A stretch of DNA of 64,000 nucleotides from positions 12,090,001 through 12,154,000 of the forward strand of contig OX387198.1 of NCBI GenBank assembly GCA_947561715.1. The letters are read 5' to 3'. Source of the stretch: Ascidia mentula. Taxonomy: Eukaryota; Chordata; Ascidiacea; Phlebobranchia; Ascidiidae. Below the pieces are notes generated by a model that ran no database searches, was not told the origin of the DNA, and saw only the letters and a program-made list of their open reading frames with translations. Shown piece by piece: positions 12,600 to 24,675 of this stretch. Numbering within the stretch: position 1 is the first letter of the stretch; every line of letters begins with the position of its first letter. The translations under genes were made by a program, and so were the position numbers.

Positions 12600-13422
12600 A
12601 TTACGTTTGTTATAGTGGAAATTATGGGAGCGATTTCTAGCATCGACTAAGAAGCTGGTCGGAAATGATAAACAGGATAACCTGGCAACGCATAAATAAC
12701 ATTCACTTGGCTTGGCTTGGCTAATATGCCATAACTAACATCATTAAAATCGACAGCTGAGTGATAATCCCAACAGGAGGGCAAACAGTGGTGGAAATAC
12801 TCTACATGAATTGTGCACAACATTAACTTGGCGACAATCTACCTCACATAACTAATAACTTCCCGTGTAGCTCAGTCGAAGGTTGTTGCACACGATGCCT
12901 ATGGGTTTGCGATTTTAAACTCCACTGGAGTAGTGATTTTACTTGCCACTTGATGCATGTTACGGTGGTTTTGCTTTTTTGGTGTTGAAATTATATCCTC
13001 AACTGACTGATTCTGAATTAAACTTTCTGCCTAATTTGGATTAAATAACTAGATTACGATGTGGTGTACATGATAAATTTTTATTGACATGGCATGAATG
13101 ATTTGAAAGATTGTATTTTGGTGGTAATGAAAGTTACACAGTCAAAAGCCATTTCTTATGAAACTGACATATGGAAGTATTGACACTGAAGTCAAAACAA
13201 TGAATTTTTGTACAATTGTTTGAACACAAACATATTTGAATAAAACGGCGATTTCATGTACAAAAATCTAACATATTTACAATAAGTATGACGCAATACA
13301 ACTAAATGTTGCAAATCCTGTTGATCTTGTCCTCGAAACAACAGAATTAAAGTCCCTTTACAAACTACACATTAATACAATTTGACTTATTGTAGATTGA
13401 GATTTAGACCCTCGGTTGCTTT
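12600..13422. other. Intergenic, with a tRNA-like stretch near 12862-12930
   Basis: No coding exon was recognised. Around 12862-12930 the + strand has an A-box-like TAGCTCAGTCGAAGG and a weak B-box-like GATTTTAAACTCC, which may be a decayed tRNA-derived SINE. The rest is AT-rich 3' flank of copy Z. Confidence 0.35.
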
Positions 13423-16400
13423 TTAAGGTTTATAGATCGTTTGAAAGACCCGAATAAACTCAACCAAGACAGTTCTCATGCTTGATGAACTCATATACGC
13501 GGATGGATACCTGAAACACACAAAATACATTTTAGTTTGGACATTATTACCTGTACTTATCATCACCCAAAATCTATTTCGCTCTGAGATTTGGGTCGCA
13601 ACCAAACTCTTATTGACGGTGAGCACAACAATCTGGTCATGCCTGTTTTCTTCATAGATTGGCATTTAAGTTATGCTACAGAACGATATTGAGCTTCAAT
13701 AAAAAAGTTGTTGTTAAAAGTTAGGCAGTATCAAAAGCACATGCCTATTAAATATATATTATATTCCTTTTCAGTTTGTGGTTCAGATCCTTTATTCAGT
13801 AAACGCTAGGTAGTCGGTTGTATAAGCTGAATAATACCTACCTTGAAGCGAGCATATAGCAGAAATATTGATTGTTGAAGCGGCCGGAAAGTCGTGCAAT
13901 GTTGTTTGTTGGATCTATACCTGGGCTGTTTTTGTTGAAGTAAAGATTGCTGCTTCCTGTTGAATTGAAATCCTGTAAATCAAAACATACTTTATTTACA
14001 TGACAGGACTAAAGCGATTTGTGGTGTTTTTTTTCAATTAAGTCTTGGTTAAAAGGATTTATTGAAATTTATGATGTAATTTCGTACATGAGTACTTGAC
14101 ATGCTTAGAAATATCTGTATGATGGATGGGTCGGATGTTCCATACACTTGATAAGTCCGGTATGATGAGTAGATTGAACCTTGGGTAAACGAACCGGAAC
14201 CCATTGCGTCTTGTCCAAGTCCATCAGTTCCCAAGCCTCCCGATTCCTGAAAAATTTTCTTTCTTTTAAGGCGTTTGTTGGAAAACTAGCAGTTCATTGA
14301 GCGCAGTGACCTGGCGCTGGTGTGTAAGCACTGTTGTTTGTGTATGAAAAGTGTTGGTATGGGACGCCACTTGATTTTTGCTATTATGAAGTCTTTTTTA
14401 TGGTGGTATTCCTGCCGTGATTTCCACCTGGCCAAGACAGCGATAAAATAACCGACACCATTAAACCAGGGAGGTAAGGCGCCAATTTTATATTGTCGGT
14501 ATAAGTATCAACCCGATATGCCACATTCAAGGTAAAGACTCCAAAATATACAAAACTAGAAATGACGCAACGCGGTTTGCGGTCCGCTGCTGCCGCAGGA
14601 AAGACACTTTTTAGATCGACCTATATAGGAAGTGAAATGTCGCTTACAGCTGCATCAACAAACAACATATGTTAGAAAGTAACAAACGCTTTCTTTCACT
14701 GCTTTATTTGAATTTACCCCTTGTTTTTGTTCCACTTAACACATAACGCACTTTATTATTCACTTGCTTCTGTTTTTTCCCCGCAATATCGTTTTATTAA
14801 GTTACTTTGTGTATTACTTTTTTCATGTTGTTTTAAATGTTCAAGTTAAAATCACAGAAAAAATATGGAAATATACTGCTAATAAAGTTGACAATAGAAT
14901 CAAAAATATTTTAGTATAGCGTGAACGAAACGGATTCGTACTTCATTTAATAATGTTCAGGCATTGCAGGCATACCTGGACTCAATGCCTACAATGCCTA
15001 GAATGCCTAGACTCATTGCCTAGACTGCCTACAATGCCGACGATGCCTCGACTCGATGACTACAAGCTTACAATTAACAAATGCCTACTTTTTCTGGCGA
15101 AGGTTTCCATTTAGCGAAGTCATGGTGAGTTGGCAGATCGTTTTAAAAAAGTTATGCGGCTTCTTATAAACTGGTGTTTCTCCATTTTTGTATGCCCTAA
15201 AAGTATCCAACTCGACAGGAAGGTTGGCAACATTTTAAGGCGATTTGCCGCACGGAATTTTTACCTCAATAAAGAAACTATGTTCACTTTGCTGGTCTTT
15301 GTTTCTGATTAACATCGCCAAGATAAATGGATGATCGGTAACAGAAGTCACCGTGAACGATCCATCTTCAGCACTGATAAATGGCATTGTATTAGTTGCA
15401 TCTGGCTACTAACAGCTGCTGACCAACCTGTACGTTTCGTTGTATTCTATTGATATTGCTTGATCGTTGTCTTTCCAAACTCGTAACTGAAAGCGACAAC
15501 AAAGTTTTATTCAATAAAATATTGCAAAAAATTGTGATTGAATTAAGTATTTAAATCAAATCCTTCACCTTATTTCCGTTGTCATACATGTCGTGGCCCC
15601 CATCGCTTATTCTGTCCTTGTGGTTACCATCGTAGTTAAATCGGTAAAAATTAGTAATTGAGTTCCCGAAGGTAATGTTTGCAGCCCTGCTGAGTGCTCG
15701 CACGTATCGCGCCAGATACCATTTGTCTTTAAAACAAAACGACAAAACACATTCTTTCTCTTTTAGTTACGTAAAGGTTCTGTAAGGATTTTGATCTAAT
15801 TTGTTTCAGGTGTATTTACCGAAATAAGCGAGATATAAGAACTGATGTAATGGTTTTGTGATGCTTTATTGCAATAGTGAACAACCACTACCTTTAATTA
15901 TACTCTGGTCCCAAACGCACGTTGCTAATTTGGAGGTCGCCGTTTCAATGGCTGAAACTATATAAATATCAACACTTTTTTATAAATGGCAACACTGTCA
16001 TACATAGTTTCATCATTTTACAGATTTACATATTTTTTTTCTATATTGAAGTATTTTGTACATACCGCTACAAACTCTATTTATCTTTATTCCATTCCGT
16101 AATGTTTCAAAGGACTGAGCTGTGTCGTTTTTGAATCTAGAAAGCTTACCTACACAACGTTAAGTTTATTGTCGCGTAAGTGCGAATTTGTGTGTGCATG
16201 ATATTGCAGTACCTTCCATTGACGCAACTCTGTCAGTAATGCGATTCCCGTAACTTTGCAGCTGATCTAAAGAGAAATAGTGGTGGGTACTCCATGGTAT
16301 GGACGCAAGTATTTGTTATTCTATTACCTTCAACACCAGTAACAGCAATTTGCAGGGTTTGCATTTTGTCAATCGTGGCTTCAACATAATCTTGAAACTC

Positions 16401-18173
16401 GTCTAAATAAACGAGAGAGTTTACATTGTGAAAAGTGAGTATTCGGAAGGTTGTAAGTTATCTTGCAGTGACAAAAACGCGTTTTGTGAAGATCGTCCGC
16501 CTTCTTAGCTGCGGGTTTCGTTCTTTAATAGCTCGTCTACAAGGCAATACATCTACCGAAAACAGCACATATGCACTGTTGTAGCAGTTAAAACGAAATT
16601 ACTTTTCCATGCATTTTTGGAAAGTTACTGCAACGTACTAAAATCGAAACTTGCCTTGGTTCAAGGTTACACTTTCCTGCATTGCTCTACCCTCCTGGGT
16701 GGCTTCTACATGATTTATTTCCACTTGACCTGAAAGTATGGTAAGGCTTTACTACACTATGTCATACTGCACAACAAACATTTGTATGTTTTATTTGCTC
16801 TTGAAACTGCGACCATCTGATGCTGTTCGGTGTTTACTGTGTTTGTTTCGTTCAGTTTTGCGTCATAGCCACACTTCCCGCGATTGTCTTTGACGATATT
16901 GTTTCTACTTGGTAGCAGAGATTGGGCTTCTAACACTTGAAAATTGTTGATCGGGGATCAAACACCGGTTTAACATAGGAATTAGTTTCACGGGCCGACT
17001 TTCCCAATGGCATGAAATAGACTAATGTCTTTATGAGGACAAAATATTGCTCATGTAATTTTATAATTGAAAAATATTGGTGGTTGGATGAAATGAGCAC
17101 TGTTCAATGTTGCAAGAAGTGTGTGGCAAACTTATTAGTTCGTACTTTCGGTACAGGCTGCATGCCAAGCACTCGCGAGCTCTCTATACAATCTTGTGCA
17201 TAATTTCTTGTTCACGTACCTTTGATTTGGAAGATCTGCATCAAAACCTAAAACATGCAATAATTAATGAAACAAGCGCATTTGCCAATAAATAAGCGAA
17301 CGTTTCAGTTTCACTGTTTCTCAACCCCAAAACTGATGACTTGTAGGTGCGGGTAATGGTCGATCGCAAAGGTAGCACAAAAGTGGCGATGCAAGTTAAC
17401 CAAACAAAGTTATATAACTTAACGAAGATCTTTGGGGTTTATCAAGAATCGCAGACCTGAACAAACTTTGCATCAATATTTTTTTTGTTTAGAGTGCCTA
17501 GATTGGTGGTTACAAAACTCCATTGCGCGAGCGTGAGACTCATAAAATGCACAATCTCCCCTATATTTCCATTTCTGAATAAACTATATGTTTCCATGTT
17601 GACCCTTTTCGTTTGGTGAATAAATATCGGAAACCAATCCCTCCAACATACTTGGAGTTACAAAAATGCGTAAAAAATTAACGCGCAATTAAAATAACAC
17701 CATATAGTGACCTTACAAAGTAAATGGTTTACTTACTATGCCAAGTGTAGCAGCACTCGTCATCAACATAACTGCACCAAACACCGCAAGCATAATCTTC
17801 ATACTCTTCAAACTTTGATTAAATTCAGAACGTAACTTTGAAACCGTTTCATGGTCAACTAGAGGCTGCTGCCGTGGTGAAGCCTCCTCATAAACTACAG
17901 CGTAAACCATTTAAGCTAAATCTTAAACATTGAAGATTTTTTGCTTTGGAAGCAAATAATGATCAAAAATATTTTTATTGTCGTGGAACATTTTGAGAAA
18001 CAAGATATATCTGTTCTACTTTTACCATCATACTGACGAGAGTTATTCTGTACAGTTAAGTCGACCAACGGTAGTAGGTTTACATACTTTTGGTAGAGAA
18101 TTACTTTAGTTATGCTAAATGTCTAACAAATAAACAGCTTACTGTTTTCATCAGGTATTGGACGAACCGACAT
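13423..18173 (-). CDS. Copy Z: complete stalk-receptor gene, about 402 aa
   Basis: Exons in transcript order: 18173-18143 (MSVRPIPDEN), 17894-17737 (transmembrane, SMKIMLAVFGAVMLMTSAAT), 17247-17220, 16729-16655, 16402-16328, 16266-16213 (stalk), A 16149-16066, B 15726-15569, C 15486-15428, D 15373-15265, E 14246-14088, F 13972-13842 and G 13510-13423. Summed length is 1209 nt, divisible by three, with no internal stop. A predicted type II membrane protein with a short cytoplasmic tail, one helix, about 77 aa of stalk and a head of about 260 aa. Head cores: ISDGGHDMYDNGN, SVTDHPFILAM, QVYGTSDPSIIQIF and QYFCYMLASR. An alternative start is the ATG at 17910 inside the second exon (MVYAVVYEE..., 397 aa). 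The spliced start is preferred because copies 1 and X use the same exon boundary and phase. Exon 16729-16655 uses a GC donor (GCAAGT). Z is a tandem relative of W. Confidence 0.82.
14955..15060. repeat. Short minisatellite, unit near 10 bp
   Basis: Imperfect tandem copies of an aatgcctaga-like unit, about ten, in the intron between exons D and E of copy Z. No coding role. Confidence 0.7.
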
Positions 18174-18795
18174 TTCGTGACTTCTGCTGTGGATGATGAC
18201 AATTTCAAAGCAGTTAAAACGTCTGGCCACTACTCCGACTTGTGGAACAATACCCTGATGCTGCTTCAAGTTTCGGCGAAGAAGAAGGAAGTAGGTAAGT
18301 TTCGCTTTTGAAGCTGTTGTTTGTTTGCAACGTTTTATATATATTAGCCACACAAATGGTGCTGTAATCAAGGGATGTTGATGAAAATCAGTGATAAGTC
18401 ATGGATTGCCTTACAAGATTTTCGCAAACTAAACGAATATGAAAAACGGTTCACTAATTCATAAAATTTAAGGTTTGTTTGCTTTTTAACATGAATGCCG
18501 ATAGCCACGACTTCACAGTAACGGAAGTGACGTCGTTCATCACATATAAAATTCCTTCCAAACTTCGAAACAATAAAACTTCCGCGTCATGAGAAACCCT
18601 GCGTGGCTATAATGTAATATCACGTCTCATACAGTATGTAGGTGCACTATTTTATGAAGTTTGTTTGTCCAGTGAGTATGCTAACGTTGAATGTGTTTCC
18701 GGTCGGTCCAATAATTTTTTGTATACATTAACTATCAGTATTTATGATAACCAATTTTAAAAACTTGACGTTAGTGCAAGAAAAGGCTTCCTCAC

Positions 18796-18907
18796 CTGTG
18801 TATCTTGACCACCCACTAACCGCTAAGCTTGCGTAGCCTGCTAAGCCCAGTTTTATCAGTTCAAACTTCACCTGTGCAGCCTGATTTTTAAGATTTTGTT
18901 CTGACAT
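18796..18907 (-). other. Candidate first coding exon of unknown gene
   Basis: The minus strand has an ATG at 18907, 37 open codons (MSEQNLKNQAAQVKFELIKL, then LGLAGYASLAVSGWSRYT) and ends in phase 1 at a strong donor, GTGAGG. Phase 1 is the same exit phase as the first exons of the receptor family, and it lies upstream of copy Z. It could therefore be an alternative first exon for Z or the start of a lost gene. The residues do not resemble the other first exons. Prediction only. Confidence 0.3.
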
Positions 18908-19325
18908 GTAAAAAAATACTTATCAAGCTTGGCTGCTGCGATGGCAGTGAACCTAATGATCGATATACGATAGCTATAATAGCTTTGCAGCCTTGCCTTG
19001 CGAAAACATGAAACACTTCTCGATGAAAGAAAATACAATTAATACTGACCTCGACACCAACCGGAATTTATACGAGACAGGCGATATTTATCACAAACAT
19101 TGTTAGAAACATTGTTTTTAACATGGCAACAAAACACGTCCATATATACATAGATGCGGCAAATATAGGCGTCTGTCGCAGAACAATAAAAGTGTTGAAT
19201 TCAAATACAAGTATATACACACAATTTAAATCAAAATGTGGGCGCTAAAATGCCATCATACTCAAATGAACACACTATTTCGGGTTGTGTACCCCTGTCT
19301 GCAGCTCTAATTTGAGTCAAGATGA

Positions 19326-20571
19326 TCATGGGACGTGTGCCATCGTTTCCTGTATCCACCCGTTCACTTGGGAAACATCGGTGTAGTAGCCAGGAAGGGT
19401 AAAGTTCCCTATCTCGTGTGCACATTGATATCCGAAGCTGACGATTCCAATCTGTATCCAATAAACTTCTCCAGTGTTCAGATCTTGGTGCTGGAAGTAA
19501 AATTGTGTAAGCAATATCTCTTTGAGGTTTTCGCGCATTGCGTCTTATTCGTTACAACATAAGGGACAAATGCCTAAAGATGATATCATAAAAGTGGTTT
19601 ATCATTGCCTTCACAATGTGTAATGACGCAGGTATGCGGTTTCATTAACATGCCGTTTTGTTGCAATTCGTGGCCAAATATTGAACAAACCGTTTTAGAA
19701 AAGTTAAGATAAACGTGCCCTGTTTCTTAAGCGTAAATCTACGTTCCATTATTGCATGAATATATTTACCTTTGTAATAAGAGCACCACCAGCAACACCT
19801 GAGCAGCTAGATGGCGATCCCGCACAGAACATGCGGTCTGTGAAGATTCCTTTAAATGCAAATTCACTGTGTAAAAGTTGAACTCCTTTCCGACATCTAG
19901 TGATAAGAATTATATGATAACGTTAGTTTAGTGTCCTGAAAAACCATGATTGGAATTCCGATGTCATAAAAACAGAAACACCGGCCTAGGTGCTAGATCT
20001 ATATACAAGGCTTGTACGTATATGACAGGAATTTGTGCGCAGATTGTTACGTGGAAAAAAATGCCACATGTGACAGACATTTAAAATTGAACCAAATGTT
20101 TCACAGTTTTCTAATTTTCTAACATATTATCTGGTTGTATTTGCAGTTGGACATCGTGTAAATCAGCCGGCTTTTTGTAGGGTTTACTGGACTTTGTAAA
20201 GCCCTTTGAAATAACTGTTGCTCCTGATTCCGTGGTATCACGATCTGTTAACCAGCGCCCTGGAAATAAATAAGTGCAATATGTGCAGAGCTAGCACAGT
20301 AAATGGGTGGTTAGGGTGCAGTTCAAACCTAAATGCATTTACAATAAATCATTTTTTGCAAGATATTCTACTGTCGCCAGACCATGGTCACAAGCGACGA
20401 GAGCAAGAAATACCTTTTTTTGACAAGCAACCTCGTCCGAATCAGTATCGCAAATCATTCTTTTTCCGTTTACGTCCAAAATGCTCTGGATTGGTAAACA
20501 TGAATCACTGCAGGGAAGGCACACAGGGCGAATAAGCGAGGAAAGGGGAATCGTTCCGTTAAATTTGATTC
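19326..20571 (-). pseudogene. 3' part of a factor B-like serine protease domain, catalytic Ser lost
   Basis: Four exons read on the minus strand: about 20571-20383 (IKFNGTIPLSSLIRPVCLPC...), 20259-20124 (TESGATVISKGF), 19896-19770 (IFTDRMFCAGSPSSCSGVAG) and 19490-19326 (YWIQIGIVSFGYQCAHEIGN... ending MAHVP-stop). This is the C-terminal half of a chymotrypsin-fold domain. The IRPVCLPC phrase with two cysteines is like complement factor B/C2. The active-site serine loop, normally GDSGGP, reads GVAGGA, so both the serine and the preceding aspartate are gone and the product could not be a protease. The exons carrying His and Asp of the triad are absent, because sequence at and beyond 20662 belongs to an inverted duplicate of copy Y's end. 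The first exon's edges are approximate. It is probably a truncated remnant; the remaining exons show no stop, so loss of catalysis may predate truncation. Confidence 0.72.
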
Positions 20572-20663
20572 CTTGTCTGCTGTTGTTATTCGTTGGAAAG
20601 TAAATAAAAGGTCCATCTTGTACTGGACGAACCGAGACACCAACCCGAATCTTAATATATTTA

Positions 20664-21996
20664 AGCATGTCAAGCACTGAAGTAAGAAATTGTATAAAAA
20701 GTTTGAAGTAACAGGAAATATTGTTATCCTGATCGAAACAAAAACACCGCACATTGGTTCAATGTTAACATGTAAACAATGCATTTGTTTATTGTTTGCT
20801 GCAGATTTTTGATTCAACTGGAAGAAGCACTCTTCACTTTACAGCCAATAAACCAGGTACAAGATACACGAACAACACTGCGCGACTTTCCGGTCAATTC
20901 AGCAATCAATACTTCTGCTACATTCTCGCTTCAAGGTTGGTATTATTGCAAATACAAGTTTTCAGTCTAACTGCAACAATTTTTTACCTAAACCAGCTGT
21001 GTCCAACCGTAACGCATTATTGGGCCAAAATTTAAAGTGGCAGGTCAAGCTTACCTTAATGGACCAAGTTAAGATCGCTTCCTTCTAATTTATATTTGGC
21101 AAGAAAGGATGTACATATACTGTAGGTAAATAAATAAAACAAAAACAAATTTATTAGGAATTCGTGCAATTTCTTTACTCTTATTTTGTCTTTCTTTCTT
21201 TCTTTCTTTATTTATTTACAGTCAGTGGTAATTTCTTGTTTCACGGGACCACGCTCACCTGGATGACTTTCTTTGTTAGTTAGGTGGCATTCATTTTAAT
21301 AAATTAAAATTATGGCTTTGTAAAAAAATGTACCACTGCTGTTTTCTGGTATTGGCTTTTCAGTTTGTAAACAAAGGCAATTCCTAAAAACTAATATTTT
21401 TGTTTGAAGTGAAAACCAAGTAAACAATATGGCCGATTTTCATGTTTAAGTTGGAGCAATTTATTTAATAAATCAACAAAATGTTTCAAGAGATCGTCTT
21501 ACCTAAGGGTTTTCGCTGGGTATAACAGTGTAGGCTGTCAAGTGAGGTCATGTGCATTGGCATAGAATGTGTTTCTTGAAAAAATCAGAAAAAAATACAC
21601 AAACTGGAAATCAGTAGGTTGTTTGGTTATAGATTAGCACAACTTTATTGCTAAAGCAATGAAGCCAATACTATGTTTAATTATGCTGCATGTTGAGCCA
21701 TTGTTTCTACCTGTTAGGTCTCATCAGTGTAGCGTTAGTGACTATACTACCATTTCGCCCATCAAACGGCCAAGCCAAGTCTTTCATTTATTGATGTTTG
21801 CCTCAAACACGCAGAAAATGCGATCCATACCTGAGTGCAACGGACTTCTTAAATGTGATTGAAGAAATGAACATAATCAAGCCTGAACTAAAAAGTTTTT
21901 TTTTTCAGACATCCATCTGCATATACAAGTTCACAAAGCTTGAGGGCTGCTCTGATTGAGTTTATTCGTGTCTTCCAAACCATCTATAAACCATAA
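20664..21996 (+). pseudogene. Exon fragment E plus exons F and G, orphan
   Basis: Only the last about 20 nt of exon E remain (20664-20683). Exon F at 20805-20935 (IFDSTGRSTLHF... YFCYILASR) and terminal exon G at 21909-21996 (HPSAYTSSQSLRAALIEFIR... FQTIYKP-stop) are intact, with normal splice sites. With no upstream exons in this orientation it cannot encode the receptor. It could supply a donor tract for gene conversion of copy Y. Confidence 0.8.
21188..21213. repeat. TTTC/TTTA microsatellite
   Basis: About six to seven tandem TTTC-type units in the intron between orphan exons F and G. The matching place in copy Y (near 53098-53115) is shorter, so the tract has expanded or contracted since the duplication. 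Confidence 0.8.
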
Positions 21997-22720
21997 AAGA
22001 CACGAAAATTTGTGTTGGTTTTATGCTTGATCCATCACGTACCCATTTTGTAGATTAACTATTGACAATTGTGAATATATTCCCCACTATTAACTGAAAT
22101 ACACCGATCCTTTTTTGATTGTATGCACAAAGCAATGTTTGACGTCCTTTTACTTGCTGACGATATGTTTTTATACGCCAGAATCAAACTACTACTGCAT
22201 TTATAACGACAGACTAAGTATTTTGTTTGACAAGGTTTTTCCTTGTTACTTATATGTTTCATTTATGGGGTTTTCCACAGTATATATTTCATTTATGCTT
22301 TTAAGCATCATCAGTATCACTAAAACACATAAACAACACGTTTTAAAACTAACATAAATATAAGAATGTTAATGTAAAAAAGGCTCACAACTCTGCAGAT
22401 GTAACATTGTGAAACGAACAGTCGACTTCAGCAAAAACTAAAAGGTACTTGATTAACTGCTGAATAAAACCAATAGAAGCGGTGGGTGGATGGAAAAAAG
22501 GGAGAACAACGGCAGAAAAGAATGGTAACAAATTTAAGGAAATTTGCCGGCAGCGACCTGACTCTACTGATAACAGTTATCATGCCTACAACGATGTCAG
22601 TGGAAACAGGGGCGATAGGCCGTAAAAACACTTACTTTATAATGGGCAATAAAGGGCGATTAAGTTTCATTTTTGAGTTGATTTTGTGAAACCATTCATC
22701 TTCAAAAACGTCTAATAGGA

Positions 22721-24623
22721 TGACTGCCCTTGGTAAGTCCTTGGTAAGTTTTAACTGCACATAAAATCATATACCTGGAGATTTAACTACTACTGCAACG
22801 GATCAGCAATATTTTAAACTTCGCTGTATGCCAAAAGCCCCAAATGAGTCATTGATGTATCATGGTGAATCCCAATGATTGATATATGCACCATGCGAAA
22901 CCAAAATTGGCCGATGTCAAAAAATCACGACCCAATAAGTTTGCTTTAATCAAAATCAGACTTGCATTTATGTTCAATAAAATTGTTTCCTTAAGTGTTG
23001 TTTTCCTGCTTGGTTTGTGACGTGGTTGTAGCTCTAACCCATGTATATTTAAATGTGCGCCAGTAGCCGCAATGCCACTTCCCCGTCTATAGGGCTATCT
23101 TGCAGTGAACATTTTTTTGGAAATCAGTTAGTTTCGTAACATGTGGTGCAAGCCGTGAATTTGGATTGCCGCCAAAGACGCAATTCTACTTCCTTATTTG
23201 CAGGACTCCAGCGCTTAGTATATATGTTTCAATACACAGCAATGCAAAAAAGTACTTTTACTTCAGCGCACATTCCTCAAAATCTTGTCAAAAACTAAAA
23301 GTCGCGGGACCCGTGACCCATAAACGCCACTTGATCCCCCTTGTTTACACCTTTTTTTGTTATTGAAAAAAGGACGAAAGCGGCGAATAATTCCTTCCTC
23401 CGGAATTAGCGCATTTATTATTATCTTCAAAGTTTGCTAGGCATCAATTCAAGTATTAGTGATCAAATGATACCATTATTACCACTACTATGATATCTGC
23501 GGAAGCCCGCATCCGATTTTAGTGCAATTGGTTGACGTGGAATAACAGAAACGTCTGTGACAACAATAAATTTATCTATTGTTGTATAGGTTAATGGTGT
23601 CCATTATTATCTTGGTTTTAAGGTTTTTCATAACAGTCATTGCTAGCCTTTAATACTAATCCTTTGCCGGGAGTGGACAAAAGCAAAACGACAGTAGGAA
23701 GCCCGTTTACATGAACAATTGAAGTGAATGCGCTTCGCTCTATCGCTCCTCCCGTTTTTTTCCGCAAGAGGAGCGACGGAGCGCTCAATCGCTCTCGCGC
23801 TCAATCCGTTCGAAGGAGGTGTATTGAATTCGCTTCGCTTTCAATCCACTTGGAGAACAGAAGAGGTGTGCGTTTTTTTAAGTTTGTCACATTGCATTAG
23901 ATAAATGATAAACATTAAAAGATATGTGCTTGACATAGGTTTTAAAGTTGTTTTAGGTGTAGACCGTCCACATTGCACGCAGTGTAATGGATTCCAGCAC
24001 ACTTAATCTTTTTAGTTTATTTCTTGTTTTTTCTCCGATTTCATCGCAAACGGGAGGTTGTTCAGGAGAATTTCGCTTATTTTTAGATCTCTGCTTATTT
24101 TACCACGTTTTTAGTCAATAAAAATGACCAAACCTCACATGTAAACACATGCGAATTAAGGATTGGATTGCGATGTTTCAATTCGTCTCACTTCCGGCCA
24201 ATCCGATTCGCTTGACATATAAACCACAAAAGGTTTGTACGTGTCGTCGTTTTTGAAAAGATCATGCATGGCGTTATAGCAATCACAAAACTTCGACCAC
24301 TTCGACCACAAAAACACACTATCCCAGTTACAGCTTTATTATTGCGAAACTAAATTAGACCTAACAGGTCAAAACAGTGACCATCTGTCTGCAGCTCAAA
24401 AAGGCAATCATATTCTTTTTCATGCGCTTGGTCACCTGTTGTGCTACTGTTAAATGCAAATTTACTAAAGTAGTTTTACTCTGCTTTCCATTCATACGCA
24501 CAATGCTCGCTGGCAACTTTGTTTTTCATTGTATTGAAAGGAAGGCAAGAACAGGAAGAAGTTCAAACGAAAGCGAAATTAGCGAGGAGTTGTTTCTTCT
24601 ACTATAAACTGAGATCCGTCAAA
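22721..24623. other. Intergenic stretch with repeats only
   Basis: No coding exon was recognised. It holds the second copy of a dispersed repeat (22995-23222) and a GC-rich stretch at 23735-23850 with repeated and partly inverted motifs of the gcttcgctc / gaggagcg kind. The rest is AT-rich. Confidence 0.45.
22995..23222. repeat. Dispersed repeat, copy 2 of 2
   Basis: Matches 10780-11012 over about 230 bp and ends at the same sequence, gcgcttagtatat. It carries a short insertion (acttccttattt) near 23188 that the other copy lacks. The shared edge suggests a real element end. Confidence 0.55.
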
Positions 24624-24675
24624 ATGCATAGCAGTAGTCACAAATTGACAGTTTGTCCAATATCTGATGAAAATT
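24624..24675 (+). pseudogene. Orphan N-terminal exon of the receptor family
   Basis: The + strand ATG is followed by 17 codons (MHSSSHKLTVCPISDEN), leaving in phase 1 at a GTAAGT donor. The end resembles the first exon of copy Z (MSVRPIPDEN), and the upstream bases (agcagtagtcac versus agcagaagtcac) are also similar. No transmembrane exon follows on this strand before the end of copy X, so it is an orphan. Confidence 0.5.

Larger units (their letters stand above)
20662..22720 (+). repeat. Inverted duplicate of the 3' end of copy Y
   Basis: This 2.06-kb stretch matches the reverse complement of about 53876-51579. It runs from within exon E of copy Y, through exon F, the long intron and exon G, to about 0.7 kb past the stop codon. 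Introns and 3' flank match as well as exons, so it arose by DNA-level duplication. The two arms are 29 kb apart and flank copy X. Its left edge cuts the serine protease fragment. Confidence 0.85.

Noticed and set aside
14955..15060. CRISPR-like spacing in the minisatellite
   Set aside because: Units are contiguous, without unique spacers, and the genome is eukaryotic.
17895..17910. ATG at 17910 as the start of copy Z
   Set aside because: It gives an open frame, but copies 1 and X both splice a separate phase-1 first exon to this same boundary, and a matching exon exists at 18143-18173.
23735..23850. GC-rich stretch as a possible promoter or CpG island
   Set aside because: It is made of short repeated and inverted motifs with no exon nearby on either strand, so a repeat is more likely.
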